From Orbaceae bacterium lpD02 (lineage in GTDB: Bacteria > Pseudomonadota > Gammaproteobacteria > Enterobacterales > Orbaceae), in contig CP133960.1 in assembly GCA_036251875.1 (NCBI GenBank), positions 1,904,258 through 1,968,257 on the forward strand: 64,000 nucleotides of DNA, written 5' to 3'. A model generated the notes under the pieces. That model did no database searches. It worked only from the letters and a program-made list of their open reading frames with translations, and was not told the origin of the DNA. A program made the translations under genes and the position numbers. Of the stretch, positions 10,479 through 20,167 are shown piece after piece; the first letter of the stretch is position 1, and every line of letters starts with the position of its first letter.

Positions 10479-10495
10479 TTGCCGATTAAAATAGC

Positions 10496-10518
10496 AAAAC
10501 CGCCTTCTAGGCGGTTTT
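10496..10518 (+). terminator. Intrinsic terminator of rpsB-tsf
   Basis: AAAACCGCC (10496-10504), loop TTCTA, GGCGGTTTT (10510-10518). A GC-rich 9-bp stem with T-tail 17 nt after the tsf stop. Confidence 0.9.
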
Positions 10519-10590
10519 GTTTATGATCAAAATACTTTAGAATTATATCCACAAGTTAATTATTAATTTAATTCATAGGATTTTTCTGCT

Positions 10591-11331
10591 ATGACAAAAC
10601 AAACTCCCTACTATAAACGTGTTCTTTTAAAGCTAAGTGGTGAAGCACTACAAGGTGATGAAGGTTTCGGTATTGATGCATCTGTTCTTGATAGAATGGC
10701 CTTAGAGATTAAAGAACTAGTCGAAATGGGTGTTGAAGTTGCAGTTGTTATTGGCGGTGGTAATTTATTTAGAGGAGCTGGTCTAGCTAAAGCGGGCATG
10801 AACCGTGTTGTTGGCGATCATATGGGAATGCTTGCAACCGTGATGAATGGTCTAGCGATGCGTGATGCACTACATCGAATTGAAATTAACGCGCGTTTAA
10901 TGTCGGCAATTCCATTGAATGGTGTATGTGATGACTACCGTTGGACAGAAGCGATTAGCTTGCTTAAGCATGGTAAAGTGGTTATTCTTTCAGCTGGAAC
11001 CGGAAACCCTTTTTTTACTACCGATTCTGCCGCCTGCTTACGAGGAATTGAAATTGAAGCTGATGTAGTATTAAAAGCGACGAAAGTCAATGGTGTTTAC
11101 TCCGCCGATCCTATCAAAGATCATAATGCAACATTATTTAAAACTCTAAATTACGGGAAAGTGCTAGATGATGAGCTCAAAGTCATGGATCTTGCCGCTT
11201 TTACCCTTGCTCGTGATCATAATCTACCTATCTGTGTTTTTAATATGAACAAACCAGGTGCTTTAAAGAGAGTGATTCTTGGGGAACCAGAAGGAACACT
11301 TATTAACAATGATGTCACAATAAGTTGCTAA
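10591..11331 (+). CDS. pyrH: UMP kinase
   Basis: Phosphorylates UMP to UDP; amino-acid-kinase fold and hexameric in relatives. The 246 aa (E. coli 241) show [14 protein letters not shown], the glycine-rich [13 protein letters not shown], the substrate loop [13 protein letters not shown] (here [15 protein letters not shown]) and [12 protein letters not shown]. It is 24 nt upstream of frr and has its own upstream region after the tsf terminator. Product identity is unambiguous. Confidence 0.98.
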   Translation: MTKQTPYYKRVLLKLSGEALQGDEGFGIDASVLDRMALEIKELVEMGVEVAVVIGGGNLFRGAGLAKAGMNRVVGDHMGMLATVMNGLAMRDALHRIEINARLMSAIPLNGVCDDYRWTEAISLLKHGKVVILSAGTGNPFFTTDSAACLRGIEIEADVVLKATKVNGVYSADPIKDHNATLFKTLNYGKVLDDELKVMDLAAFTLARDHNLPICVFNMNKPGALKRVILGEPEGTLINNDVTISC

Positions 11332-11355
11332 TTATAGAAAAGAAGGTTTTATATT

Positions 11356-11913
11356 ATGCTAAATGAGATACAAAAAGACGCTCAGGATAGAATGGAAAAA
11401 AGCTTAGATGCTTTCCAAAATCACATTGGCAAAATCCGTACAGGACGAGCCTCACCAAGCTTACTTGATAATATCATGGTTGAATATTATGGTAGCGCTA
11501 CACCACTACGCCAACTAGCAAACGTTGTCGCTGAAGACTCAAGAACCCTTGCTATTACTGTATTTGATAAATCACTTACCCCCGCTGTTGAAAAATCAAT
11601 TCTCGCATCAGATTTAGGGTTAAATCCCGCATCAACAGGTACAGTTATTCGTGTTCCACTACCACCATTAACGGAAGAACGACGCCGTGATTTAACAAAA
11701 ATCGTCCGAAGTGAAGCAGAGCAAGGCCGAGTTTCAATCCGTAACGTAAGACGTGATGCCAATGAGCAAATTAAAGTATTATTGAAAGATAAATCTATCT
11801 CTGAAGATGATGAACGCAAAGCTCAAGATATCATTCAAAAGTTAACGGATAGTATGATTAAAAAACTTGATGCCGTTCTCGCGGATAAAGAAAAAGAACT
11901 AATGGAATTTTAG
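11356..11913 (+). CDS. frr: Ribosome recycling factor
   Basis: Splits post-termination ribosomes with EF-G. It is 185 aa, the usual length, with the two-domain tRNA-mimic family sequence: [16 protein letters not shown] near the N-terminus, [16 protein letters not shown] and [12 protein letters not shown] in the long three-helix bundle. GAAGG lies 6-10 nt upstream. Last gene of the block; followed by a strong terminator shared with convergent rpoH. Confidence 0.99.
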   Translation: MLNEIQKDAQDRMEKSLDAFQNHIGKIRTGRASPSLLDNIMVEYYGSATPLRQLANVVAEDSRTLAITVFDKSLTPAVEKSILASDLGLNPASTGTVIRVPLPPLTEERRRDLTKIVRSEAEQGRVSIRNVRRDANEQIKVLLKDKSISEDDERKAQDIIQKLTDSMIKKLDAVLADKEKELMEF

Positions 11914-11943
11914 TTTTGTAATATTATTAATAATGTTATTAAA

Positions 11944-11973
11944 AAAAGCCGAGTAGTGACTAACTCGGCTTTT
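11944..11973. terminator. Bidirectional terminator between frr and rpoH
   Basis: AAAAGCCGAGT (11944-11954) and ACTCGGCTTTT (11963-11973) form an 11-bp stem with A/T-runs at both ends, serving both converging genes. Confidence 0.88.
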
Positions 11974-11994
11974 CTATTTGTTAAAAACACACGA

Positions 11995-12855
11995 TTAAGC
12001 TTCAATAGCCACGCGTAGTTTTTGTAGTGCATTTTTCTCTAACTGGCGTACTCGTTCAGCTGAAACATTGTATTTAGTCGCTAGTTCTTGCAATGTTGAT
12101 TTACTATCATCAACGTCAAGCCAACGAGCTTTAATAATATCCTGACTACGCTGATCTAACTGCGATAGCGCATCGTGCAGTTTATCCGTTGCGTCATTCT
12201 CCCAATTATCATTTTCAATTGACTTTGAAAAATCTGAACTGGAATCTTCTAAATACAGTGCTGGGGCTACAATAGAATTGTCATCATCATCATTATCAAT
12301 ATCAAACGACATATCTTGCGCTGACATTCTTGATTCCATTTCTAACACATCTTTTCGTGTCACACCAAGCTCATCAGCAACAATGCCAACTTCATCATGG
12401 CTAAACCATCCTAAACGTTGCTTGGATTTGCGTAGATTAAAGAATAATTTACGCTGTGCTTTAGTTGTGGCAACTTTGACTATTCGCCAATTTTTTAGTA
12501 CATACTCATGAATTTCAGCTTTGATCCAATGAACCGCAAATGAAACTAAACGCACCCCCATCTCAGGGTTAAAACGACGAACGGCCTTCATGAGGCCAAT
12601 ATTACCTTCTTGGATCAGATCTGCTTGCGGTAAACCATACCCAGAATAACCGCGAGCGACATGTGCAACAAAACGAAGATGAGACAAAATAAGCTGCCTT
12701 GCAGCATCAACATCATCATGATAATAGAGCTTTTCACCTAATGCTTTTTCTTCCTCTGCGCTTAACATTGGATAAGTGTTAATCATGCGCAGATAAGATT
12801 CAATATTACCTTGTGGGATCAAAGCAACCGATGGTATTTTTATGTTGTTACTCAT
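11995..12855 (-). CDS. rpoH: RNA polymerase sigma-32 (heat-shock sigma factor)
   Basis: Directs RNA polymerase to heat-shock promoters. The 286 aa (E. coli 284) contain region 2 ([39 protein letters not shown]), the sigma-32-specific RpoH box [10 protein letters not shown] used in chaperone/FtsH control, and region 4 ([20 protein letters not shown]). A strong GGGGGAG precedes the ATG by about 7 nt. It lies downstream of ftsYEX as in E. coli but with a 188-nt gap holding a perfect CRP site. Confidence 0.98.
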   Translation of the reverse strand: MSNNIKIPSVALIPQGNIESYLRMINTYPMLSAEEEKALGEKLYYHDDVDAARQLILSHLRFVAHVARGYSGYGLPQADLIQEGNIGLMKAVRRFNPEMGVRLVSFAVHWIKAEIHEYVLKNWRIVKVATTKAQRKLFFNLRKSKQRLGWFSHDEVGIVADELGVTRKDVLEMESRMSAQDMSFDIDNDDDDNSIVAPALYLEDSSSDFSKSIENDNWENDATDKLHDALSQLDQRSQDIIKARWLDVDDSKSTLQELATKYNVSAERVRQLEKNALQKLRVAIEA

Positions 12856-12970
12856 ATAAAAACTCCCCCTACGTATTTTTTATTTGCTGTTATTTCAATA
12901 GAAACAACAAACTAATATTCTGATTATCAAATAATAGTTAATATTACTGATAGTTCTTAATTAGACCATG

Positions 12971-12994
12971 AAAATGTGATTCAGTTCACATTTT
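12971..12994. promoter_or_regulatory. Perfect CRP consensus site upstream of rpoH
   Basis: TGTGATTCAGTTCACA (12975-12990) matches TGTGA-N6-TCACA at all ten defined bases, and the arms extend to AAAATGTGA/TCACATTTT. It lies about 120 bp upstream of the rpoH start. E. coli rpoH also has a cAMP-CRP-influenced promoter. Read as RNA on the minus strand the same repeat can fold and ends in T-rich sequence, so it might double as an ftsX terminator. Confidence 0.65.
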
Positions 12995-13043
12995 TATCAA
13001 TAAATAAATATTTAGTCAACCGTTCTAATAATAAAACCACCCG

Positions 13044-14006
13044 TTAACCAATATGAGCCATGTTTAAATACTTTTTCGTTGCAACCAGTGCAGACAGCCA
13101 GCCGATTATTGTTGAAATAAGCGCAATAAATAATGCTTCATCCCAGTTCAAACCTTCTATTTTAAATATTGTTCCAAAAATAGACGAAACATTCAAGATG
13201 ATCGCATCAATTTGAAAGATAAATATTTCCGATAGAATTAATGCGATGACACCACTGACAAAACCATTAAATATTCCACTATATAAAAATGGACGTAAAA
13301 TAAACCCCTCTGTAGCGCCAATAAGCTGCATAACCACAATAGTTTGGCGCCTAGCAAAAATAGCCAATCGAATGCTATTACCAATCACTAAAGAAACAGC
13401 AATCATCATCAGTATCGAAATAGTCCAAACAATGGTTTTGACCATGTCAGTTAGGGCGGTTAAGCGGGTAAACCAACTATCATCTAGCCGAACATCCTCA
13501 ACGCCGTTTAGTTCAATAATTTGTGCCTGAACAGCATGCAATACGCTAGTTTGTTTAGCATCCTCTTTCGGGATGACTATTGCAACAGCGGGCAACGGAT
13601 TTTCATCAAGTAAATCAATAGCATCATTAAATCCCGACCAAAGTTTAAACTCATCTAATGCTTCATCACGAGAAAGATAACTAATATTTTCGACCTCAGA
13701 ATATAACTTTATTTTAGCCAATAGCTCATTCGTTTGCTCCGCTGTTAACGATTTATCTATATATACGGTTAAATTTGGCGTTGGGTACCATTGATGCGCT
13801 GCTTGGTTAGCATTTTTCCATAGTAAATAACTAATCGTTGGTAAAGTGATTGAAATAGCGATAACAATAATAGTCAATAATGAGGCTAGAATATGCTGAC
13901 GAAAATCATTAAAAACATTTTGCCATGCATATTGAATTTGCCTTTTCCAGCGAGAAAAAAAAATATTATCGTCTGTTTGCTGATTTTTATTCCTACGCGC
14001 TAACAT
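13044..14006 (-). CDS. ftsX: Cell division protein FtsX
   Basis: Permease-like partner of FtsE that recruits and activates division amidase regulators at the septum. The 320 aa have an N-terminal cytoplasmic segment, one membrane helix (ILASLLTIIVIAISITLP), a periplasmic ECD (about 70-190) and three C-terminal helices. The ATG at 14006 is chosen because GGAG lies 6 nt upstream; a longer version would need a TTG. It overlaps ftsE by 14 nt. Shorter than E. coli FtsX (352) mainly at the N-terminus. Confidence 0.95.
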   Translation of the reverse strand: MLARRNKNQQTDDNIFFSRWKRQIQYAWQNVFNDFRQHILASLLTIIVIAISITLPTISYLLWKNANQAAHQWYPTPNLTVYIDKSLTAEQTNELLAKIKLYSEVENISYLSRDEALDEFKLWSGFNDAIDLLDENPLPAVAIVIPKEDAKQTSVLHAVQAQIIELNGVEDVRLDDSWFTRLTALTDMVKTIVWTISILMMIAVSLVIGNSIRLAIFARRQTIVVMQLIGATEGFILRPFLYSGIFNGFVSGVIALILSEIFIFQIDAIILNVSSIFGTIFKIEGLNWDEALFIALISTIIGWLSALVATKKYLNMAHIG

Positions 14007-14664
14007 GACTATCTCCAATCAAGCGTCCTTGACTTAAGTTCAAAACTCGATGATGTTTGCGCCTAATTAATCCCATGTTATGCGTGGCCATTAACACGGT
14101 TACACCACTTTGATTAAATTCCTCAAATAATTTTAAGACATCTTTTGATAGTTTATCATCTAAATTACCTGTCGGTTCATCGGCAAGTAATATTCTTGGC
14201 TTATTAACAATCGCTCTGGCTATACCCACCCGCTGCTGCTCTCCACCAGATAATTGAATAGGATAAAATTTCATTTTATCAATTAGCCCAACTTTATCTA
14301 ACGCCGCCGAAACTCGACGACGGATCTCTTCTATCGGTTTACCTAAAATAATAAGAGGAATAGCAACATTATCATATACTGAATGATCCATCAGCAATTG
14401 ATGATCTTGAAAAATCATACCGATTTTACGGCGTAAAAATGGAATATCTTGTTTTCTTAACTGATTGACATCATGGCCGTTTAGCAGCACCCGTCCATCA
14501 TTAGCACGATCCAGTCCGCAGATTAAACGTAGTAAAGTGCTTTTCCCCGCGCCAGAATGACCCGTTAGGAAAGCCATTTCGCCATCAGCAAGAGAAAAAT
14601 TAATATTCTGTAAAGCAGGCTTGCCGCCAGAATATACTTTACTCACTCGGTCAAATCGAATCAT
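13993..14664 (-). CDS. ftsE: Cell division ATP-binding protein FtsE
   Basis: ABC ATPase that powers FtsX. The 223 aa show Walker A GHSGAGKST, Q-loop IFQDHQLLMD, signature LSGGEQQR, Walker B ILLADEPTGNLD and the switch histidine in MATHN. Its ATG overlaps the ftsY stop by 4 nt (ATGA) and its end overlaps ftsX, so the three genes are translationally coupled. Confidence 0.98.
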   Translation of the reverse strand: MIRFDRVSKVYSGGKPALQNINFSLADGEMAFLTGHSGAGKSTLLRLICGLDRANDGRVLLNGHDVNQLRKQDIPFLRRKIGMIFQDHQLLMDHSVYDNVAIPLIILGKPIEEIRRRVSAALDKVGLIDKMKFYPIQLSGGEQQRVGIARAIVNKPRILLADEPTGNLDDKLSKDVLKLFEEFNQSGVTVLMATHNMGLIRRKHHRVLNLSQGRLIGDSHVSA

Positions 14665-15614
14665 GGATTTTCACTGTCACCTTTATCATCATCAAAAAGA
14701 GCATCAATAAAATCACTGGCAATAAAAGGCCTTAAATCGTCGATTTTTTCCCCAACACCAATATAACGAATAGGAATACCCAATTGATCTGCTATACTAA
14801 AAATAACACCACCTTTTGCTGTACCGTCTAACTTCGTTAGTGTTATCCCTGTTAATCCAACCACGTCATTAAATATCTTCGCTTGACTAATTGCATTTTG
14901 ACCTGTGCTTGCATCAATCGTTAACATAATTTCATGAGGGGCATTATCATCTTGTTTTTTCAGAACACGAACTATTTTCTTTAGCTCATCCATTAAATGA
15001 GATTTATTTTGTAATCGCCCTGCGGTATCGGCAATTAATACATCTATTTTTCTTGACTTCGCCGCTTGTAAGGCATCAAATATTACGGAAGCAGAATCCG
15101 CATTAGTATGTTGGGCGATGACAGGAATATTATTACGCTCACCCCAGACTTGCAACTGCTCAACTGCTGCGGCTCTAAACGTATCTCCCGCAGCAAGCAT
15201 GACCGACTTGCCTTCCTGTTGAAACTGCTTGGCTAATTTACCTATCGTCGTCGTCTTACCTACGCCGTTGACACCAACCATTAAAATAACAAAAGGCGTG
15301 TGCTTATTAAGATCTAATGGTTCGTCGACTTTAGTCAAAATATTTTCCATTTCTGCCTTAAGCAAACCATGTAAAGCGTCGGCATCTTTAAGCTGTTTCC
15401 GCGAAGCATGCTCAGTGAGCGAATGAATCATTTTCTGTGTCGTATCAACACCAACATCAGCAATTAACAGTTGCTCTTCTAGCTCTTCAAAAAGATCGCT
15501 ATCAATTTTTCTACCTTTAAACAAAGATACAAAACCAGAACCAATATTTTGCTTGGTTTTAAATAATCCATTTTTTAAGCGAGCAAAAAAGCCCACTTTT
15601 TGTTGTTCTGTCAT
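14661..15614 (-). CDS. ftsY: Signal recognition particle receptor FtsY, short form
   Basis: GTPase receptor that docks SRP-ribosome complexes at the inner membrane. The N domain (from about residue 20) and G domain carry GVNGVGKTTTIGKLA (P-loop), DTFRAAAVEQLQVW, DTAGR and TKLDGTAKGG. At 317 aa it lacks almost all of the acidic A domain that makes E. coli FtsY 497 aa; only about 20 residues, including the amphipathic FFARLKNGLFKTK, precede the NG core. No upstream in-frame extension encodes an acidic region. First gene of ftsY-ftsE-ftsX. Confidence 0.97.
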   Translation of the reverse strand: MTEQQKVGFFARLKNGLFKTKQNIGSGFVSLFKGRKIDSDLFEELEEQLLIADVGVDTTQKMIHSLTEHASRKQLKDADALHGLLKAEMENILTKVDEPLDLNKHTPFVILMVGVNGVGKTTTIGKLAKQFQQEGKSVMLAAGDTFRAAAVEQLQVWGERNNIPVIAQHTNADSASVIFDALQAAKSRKIDVLIADTAGRLQNKSHLMDELKKIVRVLKKQDDNAPHEIMLTIDASTGQNAISQAKIFNDVVGLTGITLTKLDGTAKGGVIFSIADQLGIPIRYIGVGEKIDDLRPFIASDFIDALFDDDKGDSENP

Positions 15615-15788
15615 TTGAACAATAACTCCGATAATATCTTATTACTTATTAAAATTTGCTGTCTATTATTGACTAAAAATCAGCTTATAACAAACTACAT
15701 TATATACACTTAGTCCTTTAATAGACAGTTTAGCCCAATCAAAACTGACTCAGCGCCTTATCATTTACGTTAAGACATTTACCATCGC

Positions 15789-16598
15789 TTATGATTCATT
15801 AGCAATTCTTGATGCTAATTGAATTTGCTCATCAGTTGGGACTTTTCCAGTATAAAGAATAAATTGCTCAACTGCCTGTAAAATCATCACTTCACGCCCT
15901 GAAATAGTTATCTGCTTGTGTTTCAATGCCTCGTTAATCAATGGTGTATTAACTGGCATGGCAACTACGTCAAAGACAACAGTAGCATGTTTAACTAGAT
16001 CCGCAGAAAATGATAACTTATCTGAGTCAGAGCTACCTGCCATACCGATAGGTGTTGCATTAACTAAAATATCATAATGACTTTTTGGTGTCGTTAACGC
16101 TAAAAAGCCATACTTATCTGCTAGCTTTTGCGCTGAAACGCCATTACGCGCAAGAATAGTCACATTCCTAAAACCAGCATCATAAAATGCAGCAATAACG
16201 GCCTTGGCCATGCCACCAGTACCGTGAATAATAACTGATTGCTCTTGTTTTAGCGCATATTGAGTAATTAATTTGCGAATCGCAATATAATCAGTATTAT
16301 AAGCAGTTAAATAGTTATTATCATTGACAATCGTATTGACCGAATCAATGGCTAAAACCGAATCAGTCAATTTATCTAAAAAGGGAATGCACGCTTCTTT
16401 AAATGGCATCGAAATCGCGCAACCTCGAATACTTAATGCCCGAATACCCTTTATTGCATCTTCAATATTTTGAGTAGAAAAAGCCTTATAAATATAATTA
16501 AGTCCTAGCTGTTGATACAAGCTATTGTGAAATTTTGTACCAAAATTACCTGGTCTTGCAGACAAAGACATACAAAGTTTGGTATCTTTATTAATCAT
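15789..16598 (-). CDS. Shikimate dehydrogenase-like protein (SDH-L, HI0607 type)
   Basis: A 269-aa NAD(P)-dependent dehydrogenase of the AroE superfamily. The start INKDTKLCMSLSARPGNFGT and SIRGCAISMPFKE match, as I recall it, Haemophilus HI0607 rather than AroE (which begins with a GNPIxHSxSP motif). Catalytic Lys/Asp candidates are in MPFKE and YNTDY; the dinucleotide loop is HGTGGMAKA. Such proteins reduce shikimate poorly and their natural substrate is unclear, so calling this aroE could mislead. The gene stands between ftsY and rluE, 32 nt downstream of rluE on the same strand. Confidence 0.75.
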   Translation of the reverse strand: MINKDTKLCMSLSARPGNFGTKFHNSLYQQLGLNYIYKAFSTQNIEDAIKGIRALSIRGCAISMPFKEACIPFLDKLTDSVLAIDSVNTIVNDNNYLTAYNTDYIAIRKLITQYALKQEQSVIIHGTGGMAKAVIAAFYDAGFRNVTILARNGVSAQKLADKYGFLALTTPKSHYDILVNATPIGMAGSSDSDKLSFSADLVKHATVVFDVVAMPVNTPLINEALKHKQITISGREVMILQAVEQFILYTGKVPTDEQIQLASRIANES

Positions 16599-16630
16599 CT
16601 ATCTTCTCCTCAGTATTGATGCTAGTTTAT

Positions 16631-17197
16631 TTAGTTAAATAGCTCTGTTTGTGTTAGCGCTTGCCATTTTCCTAAAGTAAGTGAATGTTCAAATAAATTA
16701 AATTCGCCAATCTGCACTCGTACAAGCCTCAAGCAGGGAAACCCAACAGCGGCACACATACGCCTAACTTGGCGATTTTTTCCTTCTGTTATCGTGATAC
16801 TTAACCATGATGTAGGGATTGCTTTACGTTCGCGAATTGGTGGCTCTCGTTGCCAAAGAGAAGTTGGCGTTTCAATTATGTTAACTTTTGCTGGTTGAGA
16901 TATAAATTCTTTCAATCGAACGCCTTTTTGCAATTGGTTAATCGCATTAGGCGTAACTAATCCGTCTACTTGAGCCCAATACGTTTTGGGTAGTTTAAAT
17001 TTCGGTGACGCAATTTTTGTTTGTAATTTACCATCATTAGTTAACAACAATAATCCTTCACTATCCGTATCTAGTCGACCAGCAGGATAAAATTCAGGTA
17101 ACTCAATATATTGTTTTAGACTTGGGTATGTATCGTGCTGAGAAAACTGACAAATAACCCCATACGGTTTATTAAATGCAATAAGTGACGTCGCCAT
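16631..17197 (-). CDS. rluE: 23S rRNA pseudouridine-2457 synthase
   Basis: RsuA-family pseudouridine synthase, 188 aa, without an S4 domain, as in RluE. The catalytic motif GRLDTDSEGLLLLTNDG (Asp in LDTDSEG) and the C-terminal KNRQVRRMCAAVGFPCLRLVR are clear. It follows a terminator and is closely spaced with the SDH-L gene, with which it may be cotranscribed. RluE versus RluB/F paralogues is judged from the short length and IAFNKPYGVICQFS start. Confidence 0.88.
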   Translation of the reverse strand: MATSLIAFNKPYGVICQFSQHDTYPSLKQYIELPEFYPAGRLDTDSEGLLLLTNDGKLQTKIASPKFKLPKTYWAQVDGLVTPNAINQLQKGVRLKEFISQPAKVNIIETPTSLWQREPPIRERKAIPTSWLSITITEGKNRQVRRMCAAVGFPCLRLVRVQIGEFNLFEHSLTLGKWQALTQTELFN

Positions 17198-17277
17198 GAT
17201 ATGAATATCTTATGTTATTTACTAAGTAAGATTATACACAAAATTTATCAATATTCGTGTGATAAAAAAGAATAGAT

Positions 17278-17303
17278 AAAAAAAGCCGAGCATTTCGCTC
17301 GGC
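17278..17303 (-). terminator. Intrinsic terminator of nagE
   Basis: GCCGAGC (17285-17291), loop ATTTC, GCTCGGC (17297-17303). On the minus strand it is followed by seven Ts, 24 nt after the nagE stop. Confidence 0.88.
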
Positions 17304-17326
17304 AAAAGCTGATACAAAAAATCAAA

Positions 17327-19060
17327 CTACATTAATTTTCTCATTGTATCTGCAATTTTTTCTGCTTGCGGACCAATAATGATTTGAGCGCCTGTTTTGC
17401 CTAACTTCACGACACCTTTAGCGCCAAGAATTTTCGATTTTTCGGTATCGACTAATGAAGAGTCTTTTACCGTTAGGCGTAATCTAGTAATACAAGCCTC
17501 TACATTGGTAATATTATCTTTGCCACCAGAGGCTTCTAAATATTTAAGCGCTATTTGCTCTAAATCATCTTCTTTATCATTATTAACTTCTTCGGCGTTA
17601 GTCTGAGTGACATCTTGATTATAGTTAAAATCATCCTCTCGACCCGGCGTTTTAATATTAAAAATTTTGATACTAAAGTAGAAAATAATAAAGTAGAGAG
17701 CCCCAAAAACAAGACCGATAGGGATTAATAGACCTGGCTTGGTCGCAAGTCCCCAATTTAAGATATAATCAATTAAACCAGCTGAAAAACCAAAACCATG
17801 CAATATGCCTAAAGAGTTAACAACTATCATGGAAATACCGGCCAAAATAGCATGTATAACATATAGTAATGGCGCCAAAAAGAGGAAAGTAAATTCGATA
17901 GGCTCGGTGATACCAGTCAAAAATGCGGTAAACGCGACAGAGACTAGCAAACCCCCAATTCGGCTACGATTAGCTTTTGGTGCAGCAAAATACATTGCTA
18001 ATGCCGCGCCAGGTAATCCAAACATAAAGATAGGGTATGCCCAAGCCATATAAACACCAGCGGTTGGATCGCCAGCAAAGAATCGGTTTAAATCACCTCG
18101 GATAATCGAAGGCGCAATTTCGGTGATAACACTTCCCACAATGGGGTTATTATGCACATCAACTACACTTCCGCCCAGAGCAAGATCTTTTACAACATCA
18201 GGACTTAAACAAATAAAGTGCTGAGTTGCTTCTAAACCACCGACGGCAATCACTTCATATGTCACTTTCGTGCATTCGCCCAAGAAACCAAACCAAAAAA
18301 CTGAGTGCAAAATATAGTGTAAACCAAATGGAATTAACGCTCGATTCATAACGCCATAAGTAAACTCGCCGATAGCGCCGCTACTTGATACAAATAAGCT
18401 GAAACTATTAATTCCATTTTGTACATAAGGCCAAATTTCGCCGCAAATAAAGGCTAATATTAAACAAATCAGACCGGTCATTATGGGTACAAAGCGTTTT
18501 CCACCAAAAAATGCAAGATAATCGGGTAATTTAATATTATGGAAAAGATTATAAGAATGCCCGGCAACAATACCAGCTATAACACCACCAAAAAACGATA
18601 GGTTCAATTTGACATCACTCACCACAACGACTAGAGAGTTAGCAATTTCATTGCCATTTTTATCTAAAGCAGGCGAAACCCCTGGTATTAATTGGTGCAG
18701 TTTGGCAATAACACCGCCGTCTTTAACAATAAAACTGTATGCTTGTTCTAAATTATCCTTCAATACATAGGTGACATCAGTATAGTTACCTAATACCTCG
18801 GTTCCTTTCGTTAAGATAAAATACCCAACAGCCCCGGCTAAAGCTGCAGCGCCAGCACCATCTTTAGATAAACCAACAGCAATCCCTAAAGCAAATAATA
18901 AAGGTAAGTTGTCAAATATACTACCGCCCGCAACAGAAATAAACGGTATATTCAATACGTCAGGCTGACCTAAGCGCAATAAAATTGCTGCGATAGGTAA
19001 TGTTGCAATAGGTAGCATCAAGGATTTACCGAGGCGCTGTAAATAAGCTAATATTCCCAT
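17327..19060 (-). CDS. nagE: PTS N-acetylglucosamine permease IICB, no IIA domain
   Basis: Imports and phosphorylates GlcNAc. The IIC domain (about 1-450) shows the glucose-superfamily TGITEPIEFTFLFLAPLLY motif and multiple membrane helices. An acidic linker follows (about 465-495), then a IIB domain with phospho-cysteine motif NVEACITRLRLTVKD. At 577 aa it stops after IIB, whereas E. coli NagE (648) carries a C-terminal IIA domain, so phosphate must come from a separate IIA such as Crr. Divergent from nagB across 253 bp with a CRP site. GlcNAc specificity is inferred from the adjacent nagBAC genes. Confidence 0.93.
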   Translation of the reverse strand: MGILAYLQRLGKSLMLPIATLPIAAILLRLGQPDVLNIPFISVAGGSIFDNLPLLFALGIAVGLSKDGAGAAALAGAVGYFILTKGTEVLGNYTDVTYVLKDNLEQAYSFIVKDGGVIAKLHQLIPGVSPALDKNGNEIANSLVVVVSDVKLNLSFFGGVIAGIVAGHSYNLFHNIKLPDYLAFFGGKRFVPIMTGLICLILAFICGEIWPYVQNGINSFSLFVSSSGAIGEFTYGVMNRALIPFGLHYILHSVFWFGFLGECTKVTYEVIAVGGLEATQHFICLSPDVVKDLALGGSVVDVHNNPIVGSVITEIAPSIIRGDLNRFFAGDPTAGVYMAWAYPIFMFGLPGAALAMYFAAPKANRSRIGGLLVSVAFTAFLTGITEPIEFTFLFLAPLLYVIHAILAGISMIVVNSLGILHGFGFSAGLIDYILNWGLATKPGLLIPIGLVFGALYFIIFYFSIKIFNIKTPGREDDFNYNQDVTQTNAEEVNNDKEDDLEQIALKYLEASGGKDNITNVEACITRLRLTVKDSSLVDTEKSKILGAKGVVKLGKTGAQIIIGPQAEKIADTMRKLM

Positions 19061-19149
19061 AAGGGCTCCATAAATAATAACAAAACATGTAGTGTCCAGC
19101 CTATATTTGACACGATAATATTTTTCTCCGCAAATTAATTATGCTATTT

Positions 19150-19165
19150 TGTGATGTAAATCACT
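19150..19165. promoter_or_regulatory. CRP site between nagE and nagBA
   Basis: TGTGATGTAAATCACT matches TGTGA-N6-TCACA at 9 of 10 bases, roughly 90 bp from nagE and 150 bp from nagB. The E. coli nagE-nagB region is likewise CRP-activated and NagC-repressed. I could not identify NagC operators confidently in the very AT-rich surroundings. Confidence 0.6.
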
Positions 19166-19313
19166 AATTATTGTAGTGAATATGATGATATTATAAACAA
19201 TTCATGCTTATTTATTTTTTTTAGTAAAAAAACTTTTGTAAAAATAAAAAATATTAGTTACAGTAAATATAACTGTTGATTCAAATTAAATAAAATTAAA
19301 ACGGAGCAATGAT

Positions 19314-20120
19314 ATGAGATTAATTCCATTACAAAATGCACAGCAAGGCGGAGCCTGGGCAGCTAATTATATTGTAGAGCAAATTAATAGATTTAACCCA
19401 ACAGCGGATAAACCTTTCGTGTTAGGGTTACCAACGGGAAGCTCACCGCTATTGATGTATAAACAATTAATTAAACACTTTAAAGCTGGTAGGGTTAGCT
19501 TTAAAAATGTAGTAACGTTCAATATGGACGAATACGTAGGGATCCCCGAAGATCATCCTCAGAGCTATCACACGTTTATGTATGAAAATTTTTTCAATCA
19601 TGTCGATATTAACCCTAACAATATTCATATCTTAAATGGTAATGCAAGCGATGTAGATAAAGAGTGCCAGCAGTATGAAGAAAAAATGAAATCATATGGA
19701 AAAGTAAACCTTTTTGTTGGTGGCGTGGGTCAAGATGGTCATATCGCATTTAATGAACCAAGCTCATCATTGTGTTCACGCACTCGAATCAAAACATTAA
19801 CAGAAGATACCCGGATTGCTAATTCCCGCTTTTTTGATAATGATATAAATCAAGTGCCTAAATATGCTTTAACAATAGGTGTCGGTACACTGATGGATGC
19901 AGAAAAAGTATTATTATTGGTATTTGGCCACAATAAAGCGCTCGCATTGCAAGCCGCTATTGAGGGTTCAGTTAACCATATGTGGACAGTAAGTATTTTG
20001 CAAACTCACCAAAAAGCAATTATTGTTTGTGATGATCCAAGTACCAATGAATTAAAAGTAAAAACATTAAAATACTTTAAGCAACTTGAAATTGATAATT
20101 TAAAAGTAGATATACTTTAA
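19314..20120 (+). CDS. nagB: Glucosamine-6-phosphate deaminase
   Basis: Converts glucosamine-6-P to fructose-6-P and ammonia, 268 aa (E. coli 266). The substrate loop GLPTGSSPL, catalytic Asp in FNMDEYVGI and His in [13 protein letters not shown] are intact, and [12 protein letters not shown] forms the phosphate/allosteric region. ACGGAG lies just upstream of the ATG. First gene of nagB-nagA, 47 nt before nagA. Confidence 0.98.
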   Translation: MRLIPLQNAQQGGAWAANYIVEQINRFNPTADKPFVLGLPTGSSPLLMYKQLIKHFKAGRVSFKNVVTFNMDEYVGIPEDHPQSYHTFMYENFFNHVDINPNNIHILNGNASDVDKECQQYEEKMKSYGKVNLFVGGVGQDGHIAFNEPSSSLCSRTRIKTLTEDTRIANSRFFDNDINQVPKYALTIGVGTLMDAEKVLLLVFGHNKALALQAAIEGSVNHMWTVSILQTHQKAIIVCDDPSTNELKVKTLKYFKQLEIDNLKVDIL

Positions 20121-20167
20121 TATTATTTTGTATAAACACATTGATTTTTTAAATAAGAGTAAATTTT

